Shown: positions 1 through 9,764, counted from the first letter of the stretch. The stretch is DNA of 34,932 bases from Alcaligenaceae bacterium (GCA_002737415.1 NSIQ01000036.1:1-34932), one strand, 5' to 3'. The notes: generated by a model not told the origin, from the sequence alone. Made by a program: numbers and translations.

Positions 1-10
1 CTCTCTTGAG

Positions 11-610
11 ATGATTCTTGAACAGCTAGCAGCCGTTCTGCCGCCCCAAACACCCGTTTGGTTTGAGCACGGTGTCGCCCAAGCCAGTTGGACCACGTTT
101 AAAAACGCTTCCGCTCAGGACGCCGTCACTGGCGACTCTGCCTCGACTGCGCCTGCCTCCAACCCTCTGGCAGGCAACGTTTCTCACGCGCTCTATCTTT
201 GGGCAAACGAAAGTGGGCAAACCGAAGGTTTGTTTTCAAGTCTTAGCTTTGGCGGCGCGACTGCCCTGGTTGCAACCGAAACGCGTGGTGAGCCTCGGCC
301 CGACTCAGGTCAGCGCAAGTCAGGGGTGCCGGCAACAAGTTCGGCGTGGTTACCTCCCGGATCGGTGCAACTGTTTGGTCTGCAAGATCGCTCTGCAGGT
401 GGTTTAGCGTCGTTGCAAGCCTTTAGCGTTCCGGCTGGTCGGACAGAGTTGTTGCATCAGCTTACGGCGTACGCCAGCCAACACGGCTGGCGAGGGCAAG
501 GAGAAGAGTTGATTTTTTTAAGAGGCTCTAAACGTCTGCAGTTTGAAATTGATGCCAGTCTGGGTCAAACGAACGCCGTGATTTATGAAACCGAACAGGA
601 CGCGCTTTGA
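11..610 (+). CDS. Uncharacterised protein encoded immediately upstream of cpaB in the Tad cluster; the 5' end may continue beyond the window
   Basis: 199-aa ORF. The frame stays open to the window edge, so the true start is uncertain. Its TGA stop (608-610) overlaps the TTG start of cpaB (607). No family recognised. Confidence 0.6.
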   Translation: MILEQLAAVLPPQTPVWFEHGVAQASWTTFKNASAQDAVTGDSASTAPASNPLAGNVSHALYLWANESGQTEGLFSSLSFGGATALVATETRGEPRPDSGQRKSGVPATSSAWLPPGSVQLFGLQDRSAGGLASLQAFSVPAGRTELLHQLTAYASQHGWRGQGEELIFLRGSKRLQFEIDASLGQTNAVIYETEQDAL

Positions 611-1482
611 AACTGAATATAGCTCGACGCAATGTGGTGTTAATCGTGATCTCTGTCGGACTGGGCTGCGTGTCGGCCTGGGCGATCGAGAGGCATCTGT
701 CAGAAAAGTCAAACGAACTAGAGTCGCGCAGCCGAACGGACAAGGTGGTTCGTGTCGTTGCAGCGCGAGACCTGCCTCGCGGCACCCTGATTAATCTAGA
801 GGATTTAGCGAAGAACGAGTTTCCGTCGAGTTGGGTGGGGTCAGACTCCATCGAATTGAGTGAGGCGCATCTCGCGCAGGGCAAGCATTTAAGTGTCGAC
901 TTAAAAGCGGGTCAATTATTGATGCAAATTCATTTGGCCGAGCGTGCACAGCCTGCGCTAGCCAGCCGCTTAAGTCCCGACAAACGAGCGGTCACGATTG
1001 CGGTTGATTTATTAAGCTCAATGTCGGGGCTGCTGCAGCCAGGTGATCGTGTCGATTTATTTGTCTCTTTTGAATATAAAGGACAACGCACAACCGCCAC
1101 CTTATTGCAAAGTGTCGAGGTCTTAGCAACAGGCCAGCAAACGCGTTCAAGCAGCGACACTGCGGCAAGTGCTGAGCCCCAATTCTCGACCGTCACGCTG
1201 GCGGTCTCGCATGCCGACGCGACAAAGCTGGTGGCTGCGAGACAAGGCGGCACGATCACTGCAGTGTTGAGTCACGAAACCGCTGAGCCGCTTCAAGCCA
1301 ATCGCTCGGTCTCGGCAGATCATTTGCCAGGTCTGTTGGGCTTGGGGATCGAAAAGGGGCCAGCGCCTGTCGAGGTGATCTACGGCGATCGGCTGGCATC
1401 AGAGTTATCGCCAGCGGGGGTGTCAGACTGGGCGCAATGGGTCGGTGACAAAGGGCTTTTAGCACCGAGGGGTGACCAATGA
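607..1482 (+). CDS. cpaB: Flp/Tad pilus assembly protein CpaB/RcpC
   Basis: N-terminal TM, then SAF-like motifs (VVAARDLPRGTLINLEDL, KAGQLLMQIHLA, AVTIAVDLLSSMSGLLQPGDRVDLFV) typical of CpaB/RcpC. TTG start with AGGA upstream. Confidence 0.85.
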   Translation: MKLNIARRNVVLIVISVGLGCVSAWAIERHLSEKSNELESRSRTDKVVRVVAARDLPRGTLINLEDLAKNEFPSSWVGSDSIELSEAHLAQGKHLSVDLKAGQLLMQIHLAERAQPALASRLSPDKRAVTIAVDLLSSMSGLLQPGDRVDLFVSFEYKGQRTTATLLQSVEVLATGQQTRSSSDTAASAEPQFSTVTLAVSHADATKLVAARQGGTITAVLSHETAEPLQANRSVSADHLPGLLGLGIEKGPAPVEVIYGDRLASELSPAGVSDWAQWVGDKGLLAPRGDQ

Positions 1483-2897
1483 CAAGCACCCGCGATATGC
1501 CGGCGTCGCGGCCTCTTCGCGCGCGAAGATGGCTATTTGCCTTGAGCCTCTCGCTTTGTAGTGCAGCGCTTTGGGCGAGTGAACCGCAGCGCCTAGATCT
1601 TGAAATGGGTGCCTCTAGCGTTCTCAAACTTAGAGGGGTCACCAGAATTGCTGTGGGGAACAGCCAAATTGTTCAGGCAACGGCGGTAAACCCACGCGAG
1701 GTATTGATTTTTGGAAAAGCGCGCGGGGCCACCACAGTTGATATCTGGGTCTCTGACCACAAGCGCGCGTCTTATCGTGTGTTTGTGGCACCCGAGGGCC
1801 TAGGCAGAGTGCAAGAAGAGATCACGCGGTTGCTAAAAAATATTCCGCAAGCCCGCAGCAGAATCGCGGGCGACAAACTCGTCATCGAAGGCGAGGATCT
1901 GACCGATGCAGACCAAGCGCGTATTGCAAATTTAGCCAAGCGCTATCCAGAGATTGTTGATTTCACGAGCCAGTTGGGTTGGGACAAAATGATTTTATTA
2001 GACGTGCAAGTGCTTGAGTTGCCCAGCTCGCGTATGCAAGAGTTAGGTATTCGCTGGGATCCTTCGTCGCAAGGAGGCTTGAATGCAGGTCTGGCTTGGG
2101 AGGGCGGGTCGACCTCAGTGGCTCAGCGTCCAGGCGAAGCGGGGTTGGCAGTCCCCTTTCCGTTATCTCAGGCGGCAGGATACTTGGGCTTAAACACCTT
2201 GTTGTCGGCACGCTTGGCGGCGCTGTCAAAAGCAGGTGAGGCCGTGGTCTTGGCGCAACCGCAGCTGTTAGCGCGTAGCGGCTCAACCGCCAGTTTTTTA
2301 GCCGGCGGTGAAGTGCCCTATGCCTCGGTGGATAAAGACGGTAAATCGACCACGACCTTCAAGAAATACGGTGTCTCTTTAAATATCACCCCGCATGCCG
2401 ATCGCAACGCGGGGATTCGGTCTCGTATCGAGATCGAAGTCAGTTCAGTCGACACGTCCATCACTGTCCCAGGTGGGCCCGCCTTGAAAATCCGCAAAGC
2501 CTCGACCGAGTTCAACGTACGGTCAGGGCAAACCTTGGTGCTTGGCGGCTTTATCTCACGCGAACGATCGCGTGACCGCGATGGCTTGCCCGGGGGTGTT
2601 GATATTCCGGTTCTTGGAGGGCTGTTTGGTGTCAAGCGCGAGCAAGAACGACACACCGAACTTGCGATTTTTGTCACCCCTGTGATTGTCGATCCGCAAC
2701 ATCCGGCGATGGCTGCCCGCGTGGCGAACGGGCAGGGGTTACTGCAAACCTCGTTTCCCGACGCGCCAAAGCTCAATACGCCCATCGCGACTGAGCAACA
2801 GACGCAGCAATGGGAGCAACAGCCCCAAGCAGGCGCTGTGCAGCCGAACCTCGGGTCGCAGTGGGAAGACGCGAGCGCGGCCACTGAAGCCCGCTAG
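1479..2897 (+). CDS. cpaC: Tad pilus outer-membrane secretin CpaC/RcpA
   Basis: Signal peptide, N-terminal secretin domain and C-terminal secretin core (VLAQPQLLARSGSTASFLAGGEVPY, VLGGFISRERSRDRDGLPGGVDIPVLGGLFG, TELAIFVTPVIV). ATGA overlap with cpaB. Confidence 0.92.
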   Translation: MTSTRDMPASRPLRARRWLFALSLSLCSAALWASEPQRLDLEMGASSVLKLRGVTRIAVGNSQIVQATAVNPREVLIFGKARGATTVDIWVSDHKRASYRVFVAPEGLGRVQEEITRLLKNIPQARSRIAGDKLVIEGEDLTDADQARIANLAKRYPEIVDFTSQLGWDKMILLDVQVLELPSSRMQELGIRWDPSSQGGLNAGLAWEGGSTSVAQRPGEAGLAVPFPLSQAAGYLGLNTLLSARLAALSKAGEAVVLAQPQLLARSGSTASFLAGGEVPYASVDKDGKSTTTFKKYGVSLNITPHADRNAGIRSRIEIEVSSVDTSITVPGGPALKIRKASTEFNVRSGQTLVLGGFISRERSRDRDGLPGGVDIPVLGGLFGVKREQERHTELAIFVTPVIVDPQHPAMAARVANGQGLLQTSFPDAPKLNTPIATEQQTQQWEQQPQAGAVQPNLGSQWEDASAATEAR

Positions 2898-2946
2898 GTT
2901 CGACTGTCAATCAATAATTTGTCACTTGTCAGAGAAAGGATTTCAC

Positions 2947-4689
2947 TTGATTGAATTAGATCTATTTTTTGAAGATGGAACGCGCCGACGCGGTAAGTTC
3001 GAAGTTCCGGTGGTAATGGGTCGCGCGTCTGATTGCGGGATTCAGGTCTCACACTGGCGCATCGCTCGACAACACTTGCGCATCTCGCGCGCAGAAGATG
3101 GCTTTCATGTTGATGATTTAGGCTCGATCCTCGGTACCCGCATTAACGGGAACCGTATCACTCGGTATGGCCCTCTTAAAAAAGCGGATGAAATTATTGT
3201 CGGGCCGTGCCTGCTTCGTCTCGCGGCACCTCTCGTGCAAAAGGCTGCGTCGGTGGTTGTGTGCAACGAAGGCACGCCCACCGAACTCAATCGTTTGCGA
3301 CAGCAGAGCGAACAGTACTCGAGCTTAAACGACACTCCAAACAAAAGTCAAAACCAAAGACAATATGAACAGTACGCTCAGGTTCAAACCCTGCGCAATA
3401 CGCAAGACGACATCCCACGCGACACCCGCGGTGACATCCACAGTGAGACAGTGCAGAAAGACTTGCGTCAAGAGTTGCGTGCGGGGCTCATTCGGGCGTT
3501 CGATTTAAGGCGTAACGATGTCGCAACACTTTCTGAAAGCGCGTTAAAGGGGCAGGCGCAGGCATGCGTCTCTGAGCTTCTTGAAAAAAGCCACGCAATG
3601 CTTAGCCAGTCTGAGCGACAACGGGTGCTTAAACTCGTCGTCGACGAGGCGATTGGCTTGGGTGTGCTTGAAGAGCTTCTTGAGGACGGTACCGTGACCG
3701 AAGTCATGGTGAATCGGTTTGACGAGATTTATGTTGAGATCAACGGCATGTTAAGTAAACACTCGTTACAGTTTAGCGATGAGCAAGCGGTGCGCAGCGT
3801 GATCGAACGCATTGTGTACCCTCTGGGCCGCAGAATTGACGAGGCCTCGCCGATGGTGGACGCGCGCCTAGCCGACGGTTCGCGACTTAACGCAGTTTTG
3901 CCTCCGATCTCTGTCAGAGGCGCAAGCCTGACGATCCGAAAATTTCCTAAAAAGCGTTTGCAAATGCAAGATCTTGTCGCACAGCAAACCTTGCCAGCTG
4001 CGCTGGCTGATTTTTTACGGTTATGCGTTGAGCGGCGCTTAAATATTCTAGTTTCTGGCGGAACGGGCTCGGGCAAAACGACTTTGCTTAATATTTTGGC
4101 TGGCTTTGTTGACCCTCTGCAAAGAATCGTCACAATTGAAGATTCGGCAGAGTTGTCGATACAGCACCCGCACGTTGTCACGCTTGAAGCACGCACGGCA
4201 AACTCTGAAGGACAGGGTGCCGTAACCATTCGCGACTTGGTGAAAAATGCTTTAAGAATGCGCCCTGATCGTATCGTGGTCGGAGAGGTCAGAAGCGTCG
4301 AGGCGCTTGATATGTTGGCTGCGATGAACACCGGCCACGATGGCTCGCTCACAACTTTACATGCCAACAGCCCGCGTGACGCGTTGTCGCGTCTTGAAAC
4401 TATGGTCTTGAGCGCGAACGTCGCGCTGTCTTTGCAAGCTATCCGAGAGCAAATCGGTTCAGCGCTTCAAATGGTGGTACAGCAAACAAGATTGGCAAAT
4501 GGCCGTCGAGTCATCACGGGTCTAGCTGAGATCTCTGGAGTTGAATCTGGTGTCGTCCAAATGCAGCAACTGGTGCGCTTTGATGCCAAGAGTCAAAGCT
4601 TGGTTGGCATCGGATTAAGGCCCGCTTTTTTTGAAAAATTAGAACGGCCACCCGAACGCTCAATGACGAACTGGTTTTTGCGGGCATGA
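2947..4689 (+). CDS. cpaF: FHA domain-CpaF/TadA secretion ATPase fusion
   Basis: TTG start at 2947 with AAGGA at 2936-2940. N-terminal FHA-like segment (VVMGRASDCGIQVSHWRIARQHLRISRAEDGFHVDDLGSILGTRINGNRI), Q/N-rich linker, then CpaF ATPase with Walker A (SGGTGSGKTTLLNILAG). The ORF-track start at 2686 overlaps cpaC by about 210 bp and is unlikely. Confidence 0.88.
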   Translation: MIELDLFFEDGTRRRGKFEVPVVMGRASDCGIQVSHWRIARQHLRISRAEDGFHVDDLGSILGTRINGNRITRYGPLKKADEIIVGPCLLRLAAPLVQKAASVVVCNEGTPTELNRLRQQSEQYSSLNDTPNKSQNQRQYEQYAQVQTLRNTQDDIPRDTRGDIHSETVQKDLRQELRAGLIRAFDLRRNDVATLSESALKGQAQACVSELLEKSHAMLSQSERQRVLKLVVDEAIGLGVLEELLEDGTVTEVMVNRFDEIYVEINGMLSKHSLQFSDEQAVRSVIERIVYPLGRRIDEASPMVDARLADGSRLNAVLPPISVRGASLTIRKFPKKRLQMQDLVAQQTLPAALADFLRLCVERRLNILVSGGTGSGKTTLLNILAGFVDPLQRIVTIEDSAELSIQHPHVVTLEARTANSEGQGAVTIRDLVKNALRMRPDRIVVGEVRSVEALDMLAAMNTGHDGSLTTLHANSPRDALSRLETMVLSANVALSLQAIREQIGSALQMVVQQTRLANGRRVITGLAEISGVESGVVQMQQLVRFDAKSQSLVGIGLRPAFFEKLERPPERSMTNWFLRA

Positions 4690-5531
4690 TCGTTTTAGGA
4701 CTGTCGTGCGCCTGCCTTGCGGTTGCTTTAGCTGCCTGGATCAGTCAAAGGCTTTTTTATGAAGCCGCGCAACGCTATCAGAGTAGCTTTACCGAGCAGG
4801 CGCGTACAGAACTCTCTGATCTCTTTGTTTTTGTTGACCTGACTCACTTGTGGCCTGCGCTGGTGTGCGGCGCGATCGGCGTCACGCTATTTTGTTGGCT
4901 GTTGACGCAAAGCGTCGTTTTTGCCTTGTCGCTTGGCGCCCTCAGTGTTTTCTTGCCACGTGTTGCGCTGACGAGTGCGTTACGGCGTCGACAAAAACGT
5001 TTTGATCTGCAGCTGCCCGAGTTGCTGTTAGCACTGTCGGGGTCGTTGCGTGCTGGCGCGAGCTTAACATTCGCGCTTAAAAGTATTGTGCAAGATGCAG
5101 CGACTCCGCTGTCTCAAGAGTTTGGTCTGGTCTTGCGAGAGCAGCGAATGGGTTTGAGCTTTGCGCAAACTCTCGAAAATCTGTACGAGCGAATGCCGTC
5201 TGAAAGTGTCGAACTGGTCACGACGATGCTCATTGTCGGTATGCACTCGGGCGGCTCGCTTGCCGAATTACTTGAACGACTGTGCAGCAATTTGTGCGCG
5301 CGACAACATCTGGAAGGAAAAATCGAAGTCATGACCTCGCAAGGAAAAATGCAGGCTTGGATTATGGGTGCGCTCCCGCTTGTGTTGCTATTGGTCTTAA
5401 GCCAGATCGATCCCGTTTCGATTCACTTGCTGTTTACGACCACGCAAGGGCAGGGGGTGCTGTTGACGGTATGCGTGCTTGAAACACTTGGTGTTTTTTG
5501 TCTGCGTCGTATTTTAGCCATCCATGTCTAA
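4686..5531 (+). CDS. tadB: Tad pilus inner-membrane protein TadB (T2SSF domain)
   Basis: Four-TM T2SSF-type protein (LPELLLALSGSLRAGASLTFALKSIVQDA, GGSLAELLERL, ITMTSQGKMQAW-like region). ATGA overlap with cpaF. Confidence 0.85.
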   Translation: MIVLGLSCACLAVALAAWISQRLFYEAAQRYQSSFTEQARTELSDLFVFVDLTHLWPALVCGAIGVTLFCWLLTQSVVFALSLGALSVFLPRVALTSALRRRQKRFDLQLPELLLALSGSLRAGASLTFALKSIVQDAATPLSQEFGLVLREQRMGLSFAQTLENLYERMPSESVELVTTMLIVGMHSGGSLAELLERLCSNLCARQHLEGKIEVMTSQGKMQAWIMGALPLVLLLVLSQIDPVSIHLLFTTTQGQGVLLTVCVLETLGVFCLRRILAIHV

Positions 5532-6441
5532 GCCATTGGTGGTGCTTGCATCGGTAGCAGGGGCTTGTGCAATCGCGGTTGCACTTTATCTCTTTGTTCG
5601 CTTGGTCGTCGAACACTTTGAGCAGTCACGACGCGAGGGTGTGTCGCCAAGTTTGAAGTCTTGGTTGTCAAGCGATCTGCTGCAGCCCGTTCTTGCCCGC
5701 CTAGGGCGCGTATTACACCCGTTGATCACCTGGAATCAGCGGCGCATTTTGTCGGGATTGCTTGTGCGAGCGGGTGTGCAGCACTTAGACTATGCGCAAG
5801 TCTTTGTGTTGCAGGCTTTGCTCTTGGTACTTGCCCTGTGCGCCTTTTGCTTGCATGTTACGCTTGGGTTAGCCGAAGATCTTTTCACGCGGTTTGAGCT
5901 GAGTGTCTGGGGAGTTGGCGGCTTGTGTGCCTCGGCTGTGTGCTGGTGGTTACCCATTTTTTGGCTCAAGCGCCTGTATCGCCAACGCTTGGCTTCAATC
6001 GAACGCTCGTTACCTTTTTTCTTGGATATGGTCGGCTTAGGTCTAGATGCCGGGCAAAATCTTCAGGCCGCAATGCAGATGGCGAGCGAGCGTTTACGAC
6101 CCGGTGCGTTAAAAACTGAATGGCAGCATACGTTGACAGATATTCGCTCGGGACTTGCGCGGGCGCAGGCCCTCAGGCAATTAAGCGCGCGCATTGAGCT
6201 GACGGCCTTACGCCAGCTCTTAGCCGCGTTGATTCAAGGCGAGGCGTTAGGTCTGGGCATGGCGCACATCATTGGCGTGTATGGGGCGCAACAACGCGCG
6301 CAACGCCTGATGGCAGCAGAAAAACGGGCGCTTCAGGCGCCGGTCAAAATGCTTTTTCCACTAGCGTTGTTTATTTTTCCGTGTACGTTCCTGATCTTAG
6401 GATTTCCGGTAGTGGTGCAGCTCTTTGGCCTGCACGCATGA
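5524..6441 (+). CDS. tadC: Tad pilus inner-membrane protein TadC (T2SSF domain)
   Basis: T2SSF protein (SLPFFLDMVGLGLDAGQNLQAAMQMAS, GEALGLGMAHIIGVYGAQQRAQRLMAAEKRALQAPVKMLFPLALFIFPCTFLILGFPVV). 8-nt overlap with tadB. Confidence 0.87.
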   Translation: MSKPLVVLASVAGACAIAVALYLFVRLVVEHFEQSRREGVSPSLKSWLSSDLLQPVLARLGRVLHPLITWNQRRILSGLLVRAGVQHLDYAQVFVLQALLLVLALCAFCLHVTLGLAEDLFTRFELSVWGVGGLCASAVCWWLPIFWLKRLYRQRLASIERSLPFFLDMVGLGLDAGQNLQAAMQMASERLRPGALKTEWQHTLTDIRSGLARAQALRQLSARIELTALRQLLAALIQGEALGLGMAHIIGVYGAQQRAQRLMAAEKRALQAPVKMLFPLALFIFPCTFLILGFPVVVQLFGLHA

Positions 6442-6833
6442 TCGAGCATAACTGCAATGCGCTTGAACTGACGTTGGCGCATGGGTGGCTCGCCAGAGCC
6501 GTTGGTTGGCTGACTAAGCGCGAAATCCAGCCCTGCGAAGCCTTATGGTTAAAACCTTGCGCGGCGATTCACACCTTTGGCATGCGGTTCGCTTTGGGTG
6601 TATTTTTTTTGGATACACAAGACCGCGTGATAAAAATTGTGCCCCGGCTTAAGCCCTTTAGCTTTGCCCTTTGTTTTCGTGCGACCTCGGTCATTGAAAT
6701 TGCGGCCTTTCACCCACAAGACACGGCTGTCATGGTGCGGCGTCTTGAGCAGGCACTTGTTCGTCTGCAGACGCCAGAAACACAGAGGCGTAGCTTGGAT
6801 AAAAACTACAATACAAGGCGGCGCCGCCAATAA
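6438..6833 (+). CDS. DUF192 family protein
   Basis: DUF192-like motifs (CEALWLKPCAAIHTFGMRFALGVFFLDTQDRVIKIVPRLKP). ATG at 6438 forms an ATGA overlap with tadC. Confidence 0.78.
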   Translation: MIEHNCNALELTLAHGWLARAVGWLTKREIQPCEALWLKPCAAIHTFGMRFALGVFFLDTQDRVIKIVPRLKPFSFALCFRATSVIEIAAFHPQDTAVMVRRLEQALVRLQTPETQRRSLDKNYNTRRRRQ

Positions 6834-7530
6834 TGTTGATGGGGACTTGGAGGGTGGCTGCGATCGAGCTCGATAACCCGGCCCAAACAAGCACGCTCAT
6901 GGCGCTGTCGATCGCGACAAAGACGCCTAGCCAACTGGCACCGTAGATTGAAAATACCCACTTGTTGCGCCAGCACGCAACACCACTAAAAAATAAGGCT
7001 TGCAGTAAGCCGATCTTGTGCCAGGCCACAAGCGCGGGTGCATACCAAAATAAAGCAGCCATCAACATATAAAAAATGGCAAAGATGATCATCGGCGTGC
7101 GCACCGCTTCAAGCAAGGGCATCAGGTTGTTTGAGCCTGTGAGTGCCTTGAGCGCTTCGGTGACCTCGGCGGCAAAGGGCATAAAGGCTAAAAGTCCCAA
7201 CAGCAGGCAAGTGACTAAATACAATGCCCCCATCCCGAGTAGTTTTTTAAAAACGGTGGGCGGTTTGAGCGGCTCAAGCCAATGGCTGAGCAGAATTTTA
7301 TGCCCCTGCGCGGCATGCCGACCCGCTGACAGTGTGACGACGGTTACTGCGGGCATCAGAATGACGAAGACGATCGGGCCGATGGGAGGCGTGATGCTTG
7401 CGATCATTAATAAAAGGCTAATGAACATTGCCCAAGAGAAAAACGCCAGGGGTTGCGTGCGAAATAGCGCCCAGCCCTCACAGACCCACCGCCAACCACT
7501 TAACGCATTGAGGGCAACAGCTTGCATCAA
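6730..7530 (-). CDS. BPSS1780-type multi-TM membrane protein
   Basis: 266-aa membrane protein beginning [32 protein letters not shown], typical of the Burkholderiales BPSS1780 family; adjacent to thrB. Confidence 0.78.
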   Translation of the reverse strand: MMQAVALNALSGWRWVCEGWALFRTQPLAFFSWAMFISLLLMIASITPPIGPIVFVILMPAVTVVTLSAGRHAAQGHKILLSHWLEPLKPPTVFKKLLGMGALYLVTCLLLGLLAFMPFAAEVTEALKALTGSNNLMPLLEAVRTPMIIFAIFYMLMAALFWYAPALVAWHKIGLLQALFFSGVACWRNKWVFSIYGASWLGVFVAIDSAMSVLVWAGLSSSIAATLQVPINIIGGAALYCSFYPSYASVFLASADEQVPAQDAAP

Positions 7531-8504
7531 TCTTCCTTTGGTAAATCGGGGATTAGACCGACGGTTCGTTGCTGAAGTACACGTTCAAAGTGGCTAGGGT
7601 CGTGAGGCTTAAGTGTTTGTGCCGCACGGGGGAGGTAAAAGTCATACAGACGTGAGATCCAGAAGCGCAAGGCGGCGGCTCGCAGCAACGTCGGCCATAA
7701 CAGTCGCTCAGCGGCGGTAAAGGGACGAATACTTGTGTAGGCGGCTAACCAAGCCTGAACGTGTGCGGGCTTAAAACTGCCGGTATCTAAGTGGATACAC
7801 CAGTCGTTGACACTCACTGCCACATCAAACAGCCAGGTGTCGCAACCGGCGAAATAAAAGTCGATGAACCCACCCATTTTAGGTTGCTGGTGGGTGCCTG
7901 CAAAAAGCACATTGTCTCTGAACAAATCGCAGTGCGAAGGGCCAAAGGGCAGGGTTTTGTATGGTTCTGTCAGAGCAACCGCACGTTGTTCGTCTAAGCT
8001 CTGGGTAAGGAGCGCGGCCAGGCTTGAGGGTAGGTAGGGTAAAACTACCGGCGCGGTTTGCTCCCACCAAGCAAGGCCTCGCAGATTGGGTTGGGTCATG
8101 GCAAAGTTTTTTGTGGCAAGGTGCGTGCGGGCCAAGGTTTGCCCGGCCAGCGCACAGTGCTCGACCGTCGGTGCGGGCTCGTAGGCCCCCGCCAGTCGGC
8201 TAACAATCGCTGTGGGTTTGTGCGCCAACGTTGAAAGGCGCGAGCCGTCTAAACGAGTTTGTGGGTGGGGCACAGGCACGTCGCGTTGCGCGAGGTGGTG
8301 CATCAATTCGATATAAAAGGGGAGTTGTGCGGCAGTCAAGACTTCAAAAATCGTTAAAACATATTCGCCGCGTGTCGTCGTCAGAAAAAAATTGCTGTTT
8401 TCGATACCGGTCGCGATGCCTCGCAACGCGACAAAGTCCCCTAAGTCATAGCTTTGAAGCAGCGCGCGCACGCGATCGTCACTGACAGAGGTAAAAACGG
8501 CCAT
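7527..8504 (-). CDS. thrB: Homoserine kinase ThrB (type II, APH-like)
   Basis: [54 protein letters not shown] and [11 protein letters not shown] kinase motif. 4-nt overlap with the downstream gene. Confidence 0.93.
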   Translation of the reverse strand: MAVFTSVSDDRVRALLQSYDLGDFVALRGIATGIENSNFFLTTTRGEYVLTIFEVLTAAQLPFYIELMHHLAQRDVPVPHPQTRLDGSRLSTLAHKPTAIVSRLAGAYEPAPTVEHCALAGQTLARTHLATKNFAMTQPNLRGLAWWEQTAPVVLPYLPSSLAALLTQSLDEQRAVALTEPYKTLPFGPSHCDLFRDNVLFAGTHQQPKMGGFIDFYFAGCDTWLFDVAVSVNDWCIHLDTGSFKPAHVQAWLAAYTSIRPFTAAERLLWPTLLRAAALRFWISRLYDFYLPRAAQTLKPHDPSHFERVLQQRTVGLIPDLPKED

Positions 8505-8694
8505 AAAACATCACAAAAAGTTAAGTGGATACCAGACACGTGCCGCAGCAAGACCGAAAATACTAACCGCTATGCGAAGTTTAACAAGAAGTGTGAAAAC
8601 ACTCTTTAACGCCCCGCGTTGCGTGCTCAAGCGGCGGCAGGCGTAAAATTCGCGCTTTCTGGCAAAAAATGTTGCTGTTTGCCTTTCGAACGAT

Positions 8695-9753
8695 ATGTTG
8701 AGTGAACTTAAGCCCCCGCCGTCCACACAGTTAAGCGGACAACCCGGCCCTTCTGAAGACTGGCGGCTTTGTGTCGCCCCCATGATCGACGTCACTGACC
8801 GTCATTGCCGTTATTTTCATCGCTTACTGGCTCCTAAAGCGCGTTTGTACACCGAGATGATTACCACCGGCGCCTTGCTGCATGGTGATGCGTCCAGGCA
8901 CCTTGATTTTCATAAAGACGAGAGTCCGGTGGCACTGCAACTCGGGGGTAGTGAGCCCGAGGCGCTAGTGCGTTCGGCAAAACTTGGCGAGCAGTGGGGC
9001 TACAACGAAATTAATTTAAATTGTGGCTGCCCGTCTGAACGTGTGCAAAAGGGCGCGTTTGGGGCTTGCTTGATGGCCGAGCCAGGCTTGGTCGCTGACT
9101 GTCTTAAGGCGATGCAAGATGCGGTAAGTCTACCCGTCACGGTCAAGCATCGCTTGGGGTTAGACAAAAACGAATCTTACGATTTTGTGCGTGACTTTGT
9201 CGGCGCAAGCTATGACGTTGGTTGCCGTGTTTTTATTGTGCATGCGCGTAACGCCGTGCTCAAAGGTTTGTCGCCAAAAGACAATCGCGAGGTGCCGCCC
9301 TTAAGATACGAACAGGCCGCTCGGTTGAAAAAAGATTTTCCGCAAGCCACCATCGTGCTCAATGGCGGTCTCACCACGCTTGCGGATTGTGAGGAAGCGA
9401 TGCACGAGTTCGACGGCGTGATGCTAGGACGTTCTCCTTGGCATGACCCCTCGGTGTTGTCGCGCCTGACACAGGCTTGGTGGCCGCAGCTTGGATTAAA
9501 AGATGAGGCTGCGGTGATTGACGCGCTAGTTGCGTATGCTGAGCGTGAACTGGCCGTCAAGACGCCACTGCGCATCGTGGTTCGCCCCCTGCTTGGTTTG
9601 TTTAATGGTCGCTCAAACTCGCGTGTGTGGCGGCGCATGTTGTCAGACTCAGTGCTATTAAGACAAGACGATCCAGAACTCATCCGGCTCGCCTGGCAGC
9701 AGGTAGGCGGTCTGGCGATCCGTGGCGCGCGCGGCTCTGAACTCGACGTTTAG
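8695..9753 (+). CDS. dusA: tRNA-dihydrouridine synthase DusA
   Basis: VAPMIDVTDRHCRYFHRLLAPKARLYTEMITTGALLHGD, LNCGCPSERVQKGAFGACLM, VHARNAVLKGLSPKDNREVPPL. Confidence 0.95.
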   Translation: MLSELKPPPSTQLSGQPGPSEDWRLCVAPMIDVTDRHCRYFHRLLAPKARLYTEMITTGALLHGDASRHLDFHKDESPVALQLGGSEPEALVRSAKLGEQWGYNEINLNCGCPSERVQKGAFGACLMAEPGLVADCLKAMQDAVSLPVTVKHRLGLDKNESYDFVRDFVGASYDVGCRVFIVHARNAVLKGLSPKDNREVPPLRYEQAARLKKDFPQATIVLNGGLTTLADCEEAMHEFDGVMLGRSPWHDPSVLSRLTQAWWPQLGLKDEAAVIDALVAYAERELAVKTPLRIVVRPLLGLFNGRSNSRVWRRMLSDSVLLRQDDPELIRLAWQQVGGLAIRGARGSELDV

Positions 9754-9764
9754 TCGCGTGAGGC

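Noticed and set aside
2318-2884. Long minus-strand ORFs inside cpaC (188 aa), cpaF (212 aa), thrS (182 aa), gshB (184 aa) and pheT (174 aa)
   Set aside because: Antisense to well-supported genes with compositionally odd translations; typical shadow ORFs.
2686-2946. ORF-track N-terminal extension of the cpaF ORF
   Set aside because: It overlaps cpaC out of frame; the FHA domain begins right after TTG 2947, which has a good SD.
8590-8603. AGTGT-GAAA-ACACT hairpin in the thrB-dusA divergent gap
   Set aside because: Only 5 bp of stem; could easily be chance.
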